From Nanobdellota archaeon (GTDB lineage Archaea; Nanobdellota; Nanobdellia; SCGC-AAA011-G17; ARS1403): a stretch of 31,168 bases of DNA. The notes under the pieces are model-generated. The model searched no databases and was not told the origin of the DNA. It was given only the letters and a program-made list of their open reading frames with translations. Below, piece by piece: positions 7,643 through 14,430 of the stretch; positions within the stretch are counted from its first letter, which is position 1; each line of letters begins with the position of its first letter. The stretch is from NCBI GenBank assembly GCA_002688395.1, contig NZCU01000026.1, positions 1 to 31,168 of the forward strand. The letters are read 5' to 3'. The translations under genes and the position numbers were made by a program.

Positions 7643-8305
7643 TTATTTATATTTTTTTTCTAAAACTTTTTTAATTGCTGCTATTTTTTTTGGTCCTAAT
7701 TTATCCACTTTTTTTAATTGTTTTTCTGTGGCATTTAATATTTTATTTACTGTTTTAAATTTTTTTAGTAGAGATTTTGATAAAGTTGGGCCTATTCCTG
7801 GGAGAGATTCTATGAAATATTCTTGTTGTTGTTTTAATGATGTTGGTTTACGTTTTTTTAGTAAAGAAGGTAAGGAGCGAGGTTTTTCTAAACGCTTTGC
7901 TATTATTGCTAGTAGGTTTGCTGTGTCTCTATGGTTTCTTGTATATAATATAGGAATTTGGAAATCTATCGCTATTGAAGATAACATTCCTCTTATTGAG
8001 TTTGGATGGAAATTTCTTATCTCATAGATATTTTCTTCACCCTCTATTATTAGTAAAGGTCTGTCAAATTGTTTTTTTAGAACTATTAATTGGGAAATTA
8101 TTCTTTTGTCTGCTATAGAATTTAAGAAATCGTTTATTGTTTTTCTTTCTACACCCACTGTTAATATTTCTCCACCTAGATCTTTTGTTTTTATTACGAA
8201 ATCAGCTGTTATTAGTTGTTTTTCTATTACATCTATGTCTCGTTTTATTAGTTCTTTTTTTATTCCAGACTTTCTTTCCCTATGATCTATATATACTTTT
8301 AACAT
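7643..8305 (-). CDS. XPF/ERCC4-type nuclease with helix-hairpin-helix domain (Hef nuclease part)
   Basis: This is a structure-specific endonuclease for forked or flapped DNA, matching the C-terminal half of euryarchaeal Hef. The catalytic set is intact: Asp7 in VYIDHRE, Asp35 in TADFVI, and Glu53-Arg54-Lys55 in VERKTINDF. The segment NFHPNSIRGMLSSIAIDF also matches Hef. Two helix-hairpin-helix motifs follow (LPGIGPTLSKSL near 168-180 and VDKLGPKKIAAI near 200-211). I place the start at ATG 8305, giving 220 residues and the first residues expected for this domain. The frame extends further upstream to 8524, but that part is antisense to another gene and looks unlike protein. The helicase half lies upstream on the same strand as a separate reading frame. 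Confidence 0.92.
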   Translation of the reverse strand: MLKVYIDHRERKSGIKKELIKRDIDVIEKQLITADFVIKTKDLGGEILTVGVERKTINDFLNSIADKRIISQLIVLKKQFDRPLLIIEGEENIYEIRNFHPNSIRGMLSSIAIDFQIPILYTRNHRDTANLLAIIAKRLEKPRSLPSLLKKRKPTSLKQQQEYFIESLPGIGPTLSKSLLKKFKTVNKILNATEKQLKKVDKLGPKKIAAIKKVLEKKYK

Positions 8306-8339
8306 AAAATTTATATAGAAATAAAGGTTTAAGAAGGTT
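8306..8339. promoter_or_regulatory. Short divergent promoter between nuclease and 62-aa gene
   Basis: TTTATATA at 8310-8317 lies about 27 nt before the plus-strand ATG at 8340, a canonical leaderless spacing. It supports the 62-aa gene as real and the shorter start (8305) for the nuclease on the minus strand. A weaker minus-strand AT box (CTTAAACC, near 8330) is about 25 nt from 8305. Confidence 0.5.
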
Positions 8340-8528
8340 ATGGGAAAGTTCACTTTAATAAGATCTGATTCAGATACGGAACAGGAGATGGTTGCTTTAG
8401 CTGAAAAAGGATATACTGATGCTGGTGTTCTTGCTGGAAAATTGAATGGTGATGAAAAGAAAAAAGCCAAGAGTATTAGGGCCATTTTCAATACTTTAAG
8501 ACTCGCCTTGAGAACTCGTTTCAAGTAA
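8340..8528 (+). CDS. Hypothetical 62-aa protein between helicase and nuclease
   Basis: A 62-residue soluble protein with a helical look: a short beta-like start (MGKFTLIRSD), an acidic stretch, then a Lys/Arg-rich C-terminal helix ending LRLALRTRFK. I do not recognise the family. Reasons to think it is a gene: a well-placed TATA box, balanced amino-acid content with GEKGYTDAG-like loops rather than low complexity, and a slightly higher GC content than the antisense frame would need. Its end overlaps the end of the helicase frame by 8 bp, tail to tail. It lies exactly where the helicase and nuclease domains of Hef are joined in Euryarchaeota. Confidence 0.68.
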   Translation: MGKFTLIRSDSDTEQEMVALAEKGYTDAGVLAGKLNGDEKKKAKSIRAIFNTLRLALRTRFK

Positions 8529-9000
8529 TCAATTTTTCTTGAGTTTCTTTTTGCATGTTTGATAAGATGTTTTTCATTGTTTTTTCTTTCCTTTTACTTG
8601 CCCAATAATATCCAATTTCTCTTGTATCTTTAGTTAATAATGTGATTATTTTTCCAGCTTCTAATCTTGCAACCCTTCCTGTTCTTTGTATGCTCCTTAT
8701 TTCTGAAGATTTTCCTTGATCATACATTATTGCTGTTGTTGCTCCTTTAATTGAAATGCCTTCTTCACCAATACTACTACAAACTAATGTGTTGTAAATT
8801 CCATCTTCAAATCTTTTAATTGTAGCAATTTGCTCTTCTTGTTTTAAACCTAGCTTTTGTCCAATAAGTTTGGTTGCTTTAACTTCTTCTTCTTTATTTA
8901 GAAAATCTACTATTTCATCTATTGTGTTTCTGTAATTTGCAAATATTATTATTTTGGTATTAATTTCTTTTAATTCTTTTTTTATTAAACCTCTAAGCAT
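8521..9000 (-). CDS. Hef-type helicase, C-terminal RecA-like domain (downstream fragment)
   Basis: This is the second half of an SF2 helicase of the Hef/Fanconi M type. It contains the block IIIFANYRNTIDEIVDFL, the motif V region CSSIGEEGISI and motif VI as SIQRTGRVARLEAG, which keeps the Gln and the two Arg of Q-R-x-G-R-x-x-R. It lies in the same frame as the upstream fragment (9157-10014), separated from it by a single TAA and 52 further codons of clearly homologous sequence (TQGLIPLKEFWEKL ... KHPKLY). There is no ATG, GTG or TTG in those 52 codons, so ATG 9000 is merely the first possible restart. The protein ends with TGA and does not run on into the nuclease. Confidence 0.75.
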   Translation of the reverse strand: MLRGLIKKELKEINTKIIIFANYRNTIDEIVDFLNKEEEVKATKLIGQKLGLKQEEQIATIKRFEDGIYNTLVCSSIGEEGISIKGATTAIMYDQGKSSEIRSIQRTGRVARLEAGKIITLLTKDTREIGYYWASKRKEKTMKNILSNMQKETQEKLIT

Positions 9001-9156
9001 GTATAATTTTGGATGCTTTATCTCTTTTTCAATTAATTTTTCTGTTAGATTTATTGCTTGTTGAATTCTAGATTCGTTAAGAATATTTTTAGCTGCTTTT
9101 GTTTGGTCAGTTGTTAGTTTTTCCCAGAACTCTTTTAATGGAATTAATCCTTGAGT

Positions 9157-10014
9157 TTATAAAAGTTCTGAGGCGTAATCTATTTTTATTAACATTGCTG
9201 TTAAGGAAAGTCCAAAAAATGAAATGGGATTTTTATTTGCTAATTCTTTTCTTAGTTTTATCTGGAGTAGAATTAAATCTCTTTTATTGATTATGTTTGT
9301 TGGTTTGTGGAAGCCAACTTTTCTAAGATTTTTTAATTTTTCTTTGTATACTGTTTTTATTAAATGATTAACTTCTTTTATTTCTTCTGGGAGTGATACT
9401 TCTAACCATTTTATCTCTTTTTCTTGTATGTATTCTTCTATGTCTTCTTCTGTTCTTATTTCAATTGTTTCTATATGAAGATTTTTCTTTACTTCATTTA
9501 TACGTTCTTTGTTTCCTCCTGGAGAAGCTGTTAATGCTAGAATTCTTGGAAACTTTGATTGTTTGATATAATAACTTGCTACTATCGTATTTGCAAAATT
9601 CATTCTAGATCTATGGCATTCATCTACTACCAGTAATGAAGTTGGAGATAATGAAATTCTATTATTTTCTAGATCTTTTTGTATTGTTTGTGGTGTGGCT
9701 ATTGTAACAATTGCAGATTCCCAGAGCTCTTGTCTTTTTTTTGGCTGAATTGCACCTGTTAAAAGTATTATTTGTTCTTTTGGAATATTTGTTATTTCTC
9801 TGAATTCTTTTTGTATTTGGGCAGATAATGGTTTTGTTGGACTGACAACTAAAATATTTGAATTATGTTGGTTTAATCTTTCTAATGCCGTTAAAATTGC
9901 TATTGAAGTTTTACCTGTTCCTGTTGGTAAGACAACTAAAGTGTTATTATCTTTACCTGTAGTTGTTATTTCTTTTTGATAATTTCTAGGGGTGAAATTC
10001 TTTATTTCGTACAT
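9157..10014 (-). CDS. Hef-type SF2 helicase, N-terminal part, ended by an in-frame TAA
   Basis: This 285-residue product contains the first RecA-like domain and most of the helical insertion of a Hef/FANCM-like helicase. Visible motifs are the Q-motif-like region FTPRNYQKEI, Walker A LPTGTGKTS (about 30-38), motif Ia VSPTKPLSAQI, motif II DECHR, and motif III LTASPGG. The segment SLTAMLIKIDYASELL is followed by TAA where Hef proteins usually continue with Glu-Thr-Gln-Gly. Here the next codons do read Thr-Gln-Gly in the same frame. So one codon (probably GAA to TAA) interrupts an otherwise intact gene spanning 8521-10014. It may be a recent pseudogene, a sequencing or assembly error, or a true split or readthrough. 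Confidence 0.85.
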   Translation of the reverse strand: MYEIKNFTPRNYQKEITTTGKDNNTLVVLPTGTGKTSIAILTALERLNQHNSNILVVSPTKPLSAQIQKEFREITNIPKEQIILLTGAIQPKKRQELWESAIVTIATPQTIQKDLENNRISLSPTSLLVVDECHRSRMNFANTIVASYYIKQSKFPRILALTASPGGNKERINEVKKNLHIETIEIRTEEDIEEYIQEKEIKWLEVSLPEEIKEVNHLIKTVYKEKLKNLRKVGFHKPTNIINKRDLILLQIKLRKELANKNPISFFGLSLTAMLIKIDYASELL

Positions 10015-10053
10015 AGAAATGTTTAAAAGAGCAACTTATTAAAATTCTTTGTT
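10015..10053. promoter_or_regulatory. Divergent leaderless promoters
   Basis: In the 39-bp gap, TTTAAAAG at 10022-10029 is about 28 nt before the plus-strand start (10054). TATTAAAA at 10038-10045, read on the other strand, is about 27 nt before the minus-strand helicase start (10014). The two TATA boxes are interleaved, so the two promoters may compete. Confidence 0.45.
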
Positions 10054-10320
10054 ATGGTTGTAAAGCTATTTGGAGCTATGGACTTAATTGCTGCAGTGTT
10101 TTTTGTATTAGCACAATGGAGTATAAGACTTAATGTTGCTATCATTATTGCTGCTTATTTAATTATAAAGTCTGTAATATTTTTAGGAGATTTAGCTAGT
10201 TTTATAGATTTAATTGCTGGAGTTTATTTGTTGCTTGTTGTTTTTGATGTGCATAGTATGTTATCTCTTGTATTTGCTATATGGTTATTTCAAAAAGCAT
10301 TTTTTAGTTTATTTTTCTAA
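10054..10320 (+). CDS. Small membrane protein, 88 aa
   Basis: A very hydrophobic protein with three to four predicted membrane helices (roughly residues 5-22, 27-45, 49-66 and 68-87) and almost no soluble part. No catalytic motif is visible and I do not recognise a named family. It appears leaderless, with a TATA box about 28 nt before ATG. Its end overlaps the convergent M50-like gene by 12 bp. Small proteins of this kind are frequent in compact archaeal genomes. Confidence 0.75.
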   Translation: MVVKLFGAMDLIAAVFFVLAQWSIRLNVAIIIAAYLIIKSVIFLGDLASFIDLIAGVYLLLVVFDVHSMLSLVFAIWLFQKAFFSLFF

Positions 10321-11034
10321 CTTATATAAATAGAATAAAGTTAATGCTAGAGCAATGATTAATGCAATTATTACTGAAGATATTGCACCTAGGAAATTAA
10401 CTAGAATTACAGTTAATATTGTTAAAACTGCTACAAAAACATAAGAAATTCTACTTCCAACTAGTAATTTAATCCCATCAAATTGAGGGAAAGGGATTAA
10501 ATGGAATATTGCTAAAGTTGAAGCTATGAACATTGCTTTTGAGAAAAAAGGAGTTGCTAGAGGTAGGAGTAATTTGAATAATATTAATAGTGTTAGATTT
10601 GATAAAGGTCCTGCTGCTGCTACTGCAGCTTCTTCTGTTTCTTTTATGTTTGTCCATTTATGACCTACACGCTTTTTCTTACTTGTTTTAATTGTGAAAC
10701 TTGCTAATGCTATAAAAAATAATTTTCCATTTGATAATATTGAAATTAATATTGTTGCTATGGGTCCTATGTTTTTAAAATATTTTGGGACTCTTTTGCT
10801 TGTTGTTGATATTAAAGAAAATTCAGCGTCACAACTTATTCTTCTTGCTGCTATTTTTTGAGCAAAAATATGGACAGAATATATTAGGGCTGAAATTAAA
10901 ATTGCTCTTATAAAATTTTTTAATCCAAAGACAAGATTAAATGTTTCTATTCCCCATTCATTAAATGAGAATACTAAACCTGCTATTATTGATGCTATTA
11001 ATAAATTTCTTAATTCTTTTTTTGTAAGTTCCAT
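10309..11034 (-). CDS. Site-2 protease (M50)-like membrane protein with degenerate active site
   Basis: This 241-residue membrane protein has the layout of an archaeal M50 intramembrane metalloprotease. The first core helix carries SVHIFAQKIAARR at residues 53-65, where active enzymes have HExxH. Later there are an AGPLSNL loop (141-147) and HLIPFPQFDGIKL (178-190), where active enzymes have N-x2-P-x3-L-DG. The Asp186 ligand is kept, but the HExxH motif reads H-I-F-A-Q, so the catalytic Glu and second His are missing. It is therefore likely to be proteolytically inactive, unless metal is held differently. Its start lies 25 bp inside the upstream TraB-family gene, suggesting coupled translation and a shared function. 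Confidence 0.8.
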   Translation of the reverse strand: MELTKKELRNLLIASIIAGLVFSFNEWGIETFNLVFGLKNFIRAILISALIYSVHIFAQKIAARRISCDAEFSLISTTSKRVPKYFKNIGPIATILISILSNGKLFFIALASFTIKTSKKKRVGHKWTNIKETEEAAVAAAGPLSNLTLLILFKLLLPLATPFFSKAMFIASTLAIFHLIPFPQFDGIKLLVGSRISYVFVAVLTILTVILVNFLGAISSVIIALIIALALTLFYLYKLEK

Positions 11035-11678
11035 TTTAATAGTTTTATTAAATCTTCTTCATGACCTGCTCCTACTATTACTAATGTTTTTTTGTTTATT
11101 TTTATTAAACCTAGTAGTTGTCTAGCCATAAATACATTTCGTTCGTGGATTAAAATTTTGTATACATTAGGATAACGTTTTTTTACTTCTAGTAGCATTT
11201 TTTTAATCAATTTTTTTTCAGGAACTTTTGTTAGGTCTATTTTTATTCTTTTTTTTGGTAAAACTAAAGCTGCTAAAATATCGAAAATGAATTTTAATTT
11301 TTCTTTAAAAGTTATATTAGCTGAAAGTTTTTTGAATGTTGTTTGAATTGGTTGATCTATTAATGCAATTTGTATTTTATGTTTTCTTGCTAGTTTTATT
11401 GCTGTTCTCATTTCTTCCCCTGGCATTATTCCTACTCTTTCACCTAGTTTTCTTTCTATTAAAGCGCCGACTGAATTGAATAAAGCACCTTTAGAAGTTA
11501 GAGATTTTAAACTGAATTTTTGCTTTTTATTTGATAATAATCTTTTGAATCTTTCTAAGTCTAATTCTAAGGCAATTACTTTTGGATTTGAAGTCTCAAT
11601 TAATTTTTTTACTTCATTTACACTTTCAATTGCGATATGAGATGTGCCTAGAATTATAAGGTTTCTAAAAGTTTTCAT
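11010..11678 (-). CDS. TraB/PrgY family protein, short form
   Basis: This 222-residue protein matches the TraB domain of the TraB/TIKI/GumN superfamily. Motifs in order: ILGTSHIAIES near the start, VIALELDLERF, the GEEM region, HERNVFMARQL and VIVGAGHEEDL near the end. These hold the conserved His and Glu residues thought to form a metal site. Most archaeal TraB proteins continue into a C-terminal membrane bundle; this one stops after the TraB domain, and the next gene, overlapping by 25 bp, encodes an M50-like membrane protein. I use ATG 11678; an in-frame TTG one codon upstream (11681) is less likely. The cellular role of archaeal TraB is not established. Confidence 0.85.
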   Translation of the reverse strand: MKTFRNLIILGTSHIAIESVNEVKKLIETSNPKVIALELDLERFKRLLSNKKQKFSLKSLTSKGALFNSVGALIERKLGERVGIMPGEEMRTAIKLARKHKIQIALIDQPIQTTFKKLSANITFKEKLKFIFDILAALVLPKKRIKIDLTKVPEKKLIKKMLLEVKKRYPNVYKILIHERNVFMARQLLGLIKINKKTLVIVGAGHEEDLIKLLKWNLQKKN

Positions 11679-11734
11679 CAACTATACAAATATTTAAATA
11701 TATTAAACATTTTCCTTTTTACTGTGTTGTATAA

Positions 11735-12037
11735 ATGCTAAAAACTAAAAGAATAACTGATACTTTTGAGCAAAGAGTTTATACCGATCAAGGTGAGTAT
11801 TTTGGAGATATTGAAGAGTGCATTCTTACTATTAATAAAATTTTTGGATGGAGAGTTAAAGCTACTAGGGGTAGTAGTTTGAGTAGTTTGTTGGGAGGGG
11901 CTAAAGGTGTTATTGTTCCTCATCAATTGGTTAAAGCTATTGGAGATATTCTAATTATAAGTAAAGCTGCTATTCCTTCTTATGGTACTGAAGAAGAAGA
12001 TGAAGGGAAAGATAGCAAAGAAGAAATTGTAGAATAA
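11735..12037 (+). CDS. PRC-barrel domain protein, 100 aa
   Basis: A small beta-rich protein of the PRC-barrel type. The segments TDQGEYFGDIEECIL (about 18-32) and GVIVPHQLVKAIGDILIIS (about 58-76) match the two halves of the barrel as seen in archaeal stand-alone PRC proteins, where they resemble the C-terminal domain of RimM and the photosynthetic reaction-centre H subunit. The tail is acidic (EEEDEGKDSKEE). Function in archaea is unknown; the fold often mediates protein contacts. It precedes the pilus-like region but is separated by its own promoter. Confidence 0.8.
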   Translation: MLKTKRITDTFEQRVYTDQGEYFGDIEECILTINKIFGWRVKATRGSSLSSLLGGAKGVIVPHQLVKAIGDILIISKAAIPSYGTEEEDEGKDSKEEIVE

Positions 12038-12048
12038 AAACCATAAAA

Positions 12049-12056
12049 TTTATATA
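12049..12056 (+). promoter_or_regulatory. TATA box upstream of first tandem membrane gene
   Basis: TTTATATA is centred about 27 nt before the ATG at 12079, with no Shine-Dalgarno motif between. This is the arrangement of a leaderless archaeal promoter and the likely start of the 12079 transcript. Confidence 0.55.
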
Positions 12057-12078
12057 CAAACATCCTCTTTAATTCTTT

Positions 12079-12627
12079 ATGGCGTCAACTTTGGCTAATG
12101 CATTAGATTTTTTCAGAGATTTTGGTGTCTTTGATGTTATTTTACCATTCTTACTTATATTTACTGTTGTTTTTGCAATATTGCAAAAAACTAAATTACT
12201 TGGAGAAGATAAGCCGAATTTAGATGCGATAGTTGCTTTTGTTATTGGGTTGTTAGTCGTTGCAGCTACAAAAGTTGTTACAATAATTAATGAGGCATTG
12301 CCACAAGTTATGGTGTTGGTTGTTGTTAGCTTAGGATTTTTATTGATGTTGGGAATATTTGCAAAACCTGGTGGAACATTCTTTGATCAGATGGGAGATA
12401 AATTTAGGGTAGGACTTATGGTGATTATGTCTTTTGCTGTTGTTTTAATTTTCTTAGGAGTTATTGAAAATGATAATGGACAAAGTTGGTTGAGTTATGG
12501 TTGGAATTATTTATTGGATTTTTGGACTGGCGCTGTGGTTGGAAGTATTATTTTGCTTTTAGTTGTAGTAGCAGCAATTTACTTTGTTGTTAGTGGAAGT
12601 GGAGAAAAGAAAAAGGATGAAGAATAG
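12079..12627 (+). CDS. Multi-TM membrane protein, tandem family copy 1
   Basis: A 182-residue protein with about five membrane helices. The first is preceded by a short amphipathic start and reads DFGVFDVILPFLLIFTVVFA. This is followed by a small polar loop KTKLLGEDKPN and a second helix, then three more and a charged C-terminus (GEKKKDEE). The segment from the first helix to the second is shared with the next two genes, so this is one of three tandem paralogues. I do not recognise a named family. The position, immediately before the coiled-coil pair and the pilus ATPase/platform genes, suggests a membrane part of the same machine, but that is inference from context. Confidence 0.85.
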   Translation: MASTLANALDFFRDFGVFDVILPFLLIFTVVFAILQKTKLLGEDKPNLDAIVAFVIGLLVVAATKVVTIINEALPQVMVLVVVSLGFLLMLGIFAKPGGTFFDQMGDKFRVGLMVIMSFAVVLIFLGVIENDNGQSWLSYGWNYLLDFWTGAVVGSIILLLVVVAAIYFVVSGSGEKKKDEE

Positions 12628-12632
12628 GTAAA

Positions 12633-12674
12633 TTTATATATTATAACGATATTATTAGAGGTTAAAAAGGTGAT
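12633..12674 (+). promoter_or_regulatory. TATA box and Shine-Dalgarno for copy 2
   Basis: TTTATATA at 12633-12640 would start a transcript near 12661. GGTGAT at 12669-12674 then lies 6 nt before the ATG at 12681. This is a leadered promoter, unlike the leaderless one of copy 1, so the paralogues may be separately controlled. Confidence 0.55.
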
Positions 12675-12680
12675 AATTAA

Positions 12681-13244
12681 ATGGTTTTAAAAAGCATTGA
12701 TTTTGTCGGGTTTATATCCTGGTTCGAAGGCGTTGGTGGATTTGATATAATATTACCGTTCTTATTAATTTTTGCTATAACTTATGCAGTTCTAGATAAT
12801 GTTGGGTTGTTTGGAGAGAAAAAAAGAAATATCAATCTTATTATTGCTATAATCCTTGCTTTCTTTTTAATAGTACAAAGAGATGTAGTTGTTTTATTAC
12901 AAGGATTTTTACCTAGAATTTCGATGTTAGTGTTGACAATAATAATATTCTTATTAGTCATAGGGGCATTTGGCTTTGGTGAATTAGGTGGTGCTTGGAA
13001 GAGTCTTAGTGTGATTGTCGCTATCGTAGGTGTTATTTGGGCTTTAGGTGCTAGTGTTGGATGGGATGTTCCAGCATTGGATTACTTCACAGAACAAGAT
13101 ATTGCAATTTTACTGATACTGGGTGTGTTTGTTTTAGTTATATGGTTTATAGTTAAAGAACCTGGAACAGATGATGGAGATGGAAACCTAAAGAAAATCT
13201 TTAGAGGCTTTAATGATTTAGTTGGAGCAGGTAAAAAAAGTTAG
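12681..13244 (+). CDS. Multi-TM membrane protein, tandem family copy 2
   Basis: A 187-residue paralogue of the preceding gene. The diagnostic first helix reads EGVGGFDIILPFLLIFAITYA and is followed by VGLFGEKKRNINLIIAI, matching copy 1 position by position (GxFDxILPFLLIF then LxGExKxN). About five membrane helices are visible. It ends in a soluble basic tail (NLKKIFRGFNDLVGAGKKS) that could face the cytoplasm. It has its own TATA box and GGTGAT ribosome binding site. No catalytic motif is seen. Confidence 0.85.
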   Translation: MVLKSIDFVGFISWFEGVGGFDIILPFLLIFAITYAVLDNVGLFGEKKRNINLIIAIILAFFLIVQRDVVVLLQGFLPRISMLVLTIIIFLLVIGAFGFGELGGAWKSLSVIVAIVGVIWALGASVGWDVPALDYFTEQDIAILLILGVFVLVIWFIVKEPGTDDGDGNLKKIFRGFNDLVGAGKKS

Positions 13245-13263
13245 GTAATAAATAAAATGCACA

Positions 13264-13791
13264 ATGGTTACTTTGATTGACATAGGGTTATTGAATTTCT
13301 TATTCCCTATTTTTACTTTCTTATTAATTTACGCTCTTATTTTTGGAGTTTTACAAAGATCTAAAGCTGTGACAGATAGTGCAGGGACTAATTCTTGGAT
13401 TGCATTTGCTGTTTCGATATTGTTTGCCATAACTCCTGGGGCTATGAGGTTTGTTGCTATTATTGCTCCTTGGTTTGCAGTTATGCTTGTGGTTGCTTTT
13501 TCACTTTTACTGATATTTTTCTTTATGGGTGTTAAGCTTGATACTATTGAAAGAATTGCTAGAAATGAAGCTTCTATTAGATGGACAATAATCATAATTG
13601 GTATTATCATAATTGTAATTGGGTTGACTTCTGTGTTTGGACCTATATTTGGTACGCCAACAGGAGGTGAAGGTGTTGGAGGAGAAGTGCAAAGAAGTGT
13701 TTTTGACCCTCAAGTTTTAACTACTGTGTTTATATTATTAGTTGCAGGACAAGCAGTGAGATTAATTGCTGAACCTAGTGCAAAAAGTTAA
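13264..13791 (+). CDS. Multi-TM membrane protein, tandem family copy 3
   Basis: This 175-residue membrane protein is a more diverged member of the tandem set. The first helix, IGLLNFLFPIFTFLLIYALI, and the following FGVLQRSKAVTDSAGTNSW correspond to the first helix and loop of the other two, but the Gly-Glu-Lys loop is replaced. About four to five helices are present, including a very hydrophobic one rich in Ile (IIIIGIIIIVIGL). It starts 19 bp after copy 2 and is likely co-transcribed with it. It is convergent with the coiled-coil gene at 13792, the two stops abutting exactly. Confidence 0.82.
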   Translation: MVTLIDIGLLNFLFPIFTFLLIYALIFGVLQRSKAVTDSAGTNSWIAFAVSILFAITPGAMRFVAIIAPWFAVMLVVAFSLLLIFFFMGVKLDTIERIARNEASIRWTIIIIGIIIIVIGLTSVFGPIFGTPTGGEGVGGEVQRSVFDPQVLTTVFILLVAGQAVRLIAEPSAKS

Positions 13792-14430
13792 TTATTTTGT
13801 TTTTTTAAATTTCTCTGTTATTCTTGAAAGTTCTTTTACATTCATTGTTAATGGTTGCATTATTTTTTCCATTACTTTTGAAAGGGCTTTCATTTCAGAA
13901 CTCATTGTTATTACAGATTTGTTATAGTTTTCTACTTTTCCTAATATTGCTATCTGTAAATTTTCTAATTGATTTCTTAATCTTATTACCTCTTGTTTGA
14001 TTGCACCTATTTCAGCATTTGATCTTTCCTTCCAAATATTAATGTCTCCTATTGAAGATGAGAATTCTTGTATTTTTTCTTCTACAATAGCTTCTGCAAT
14101 TTCTTCTATTTGTTCTATATTTTGTCTTTGAGGAATATTTTGAGGAGGAGTTTCAGGCATAGCAAAAGCTGGGTCTGGTTGTGTTTGTTGAGGAGATTCT
14201 TGATGTGGCTGAGCTGCTTCTTCCATAGGTTTTGATGATATAGAAGAAGTTTGCATTTCTCCTTCTGGAGAAGGAGCTTCCAAGTCCCCACCTGTTGGTT
14301 CTGTTCCTTTAGAGAAAGAGTCATAGATATCTTTAGATGAATGTCCTTTATTTTTTAATTCATCTATGATTTTAGAATTGTCAGCTCCTTTTTCTTTCAT
14401 CCCTTTTATTATAGATCCAATATCAACCAT
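13792..14430 (-). CDS. Coiled-coil cytoplasmic protein, possible archaellum/pilus accessory (Arl-CDE-like by context)
   Basis: A 212-residue soluble protein in three parts. Residues 1-42 hold two short helical repeats (GMKEKGADNSKIIDELKNKG then SSKDIYDSF). Residues 43-105 are a low-complexity linker rich in Pro, Gln, Glu and Ser. Residues 106-212 form a long helical/coiled-coil region with heptad-like Leu/Ile/Val spacing. No membrane segment is present. It overlaps the preceding coiled-coil gene (14423-14764) by 8 bp, and both diverge from the FlaI-like ATPase. By position and architecture they could be the counterpart of archaellum accessory proteins ArlC/D/E, but sequence identity is not evident to me. 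Confidence 0.75.
   Translation of the reverse strand: MVDIGSIIKGMKEKGADNSKIIDELKNKGHSSKDIYDSFSKGTEPTGGDLEAPSPEGEMQTSSISSKPMEEAAQPHQESPQQTQPDPAFAMPETPPQNIPQRQNIEQIEEIAEAIVEEKIQEFSSSIGDINIWKERSNAEIGAIKQEVIRLRNQLENLQIAILGKVENYNKSVITMSSEMKALSKVMEKIMQPLTMNVKELSRITEKFKKTK

Noticed and set aside
8306..8524. N-terminal extension of the XPF-type nuclease up to 8524
   Set aside because: The added 73 residues are antisense to the 62-aa gene, have hydrophobic low-quality sequence, and the family normally begins at MLKVYIDHRE; start moved to 8305.
9157..9159. Pyrrolysine or selenocysteine readthrough at the helicase stop
   Set aside because: The codon is TAA; known recoding uses TAG or TGA, and all three stops are used as normal terminators here.
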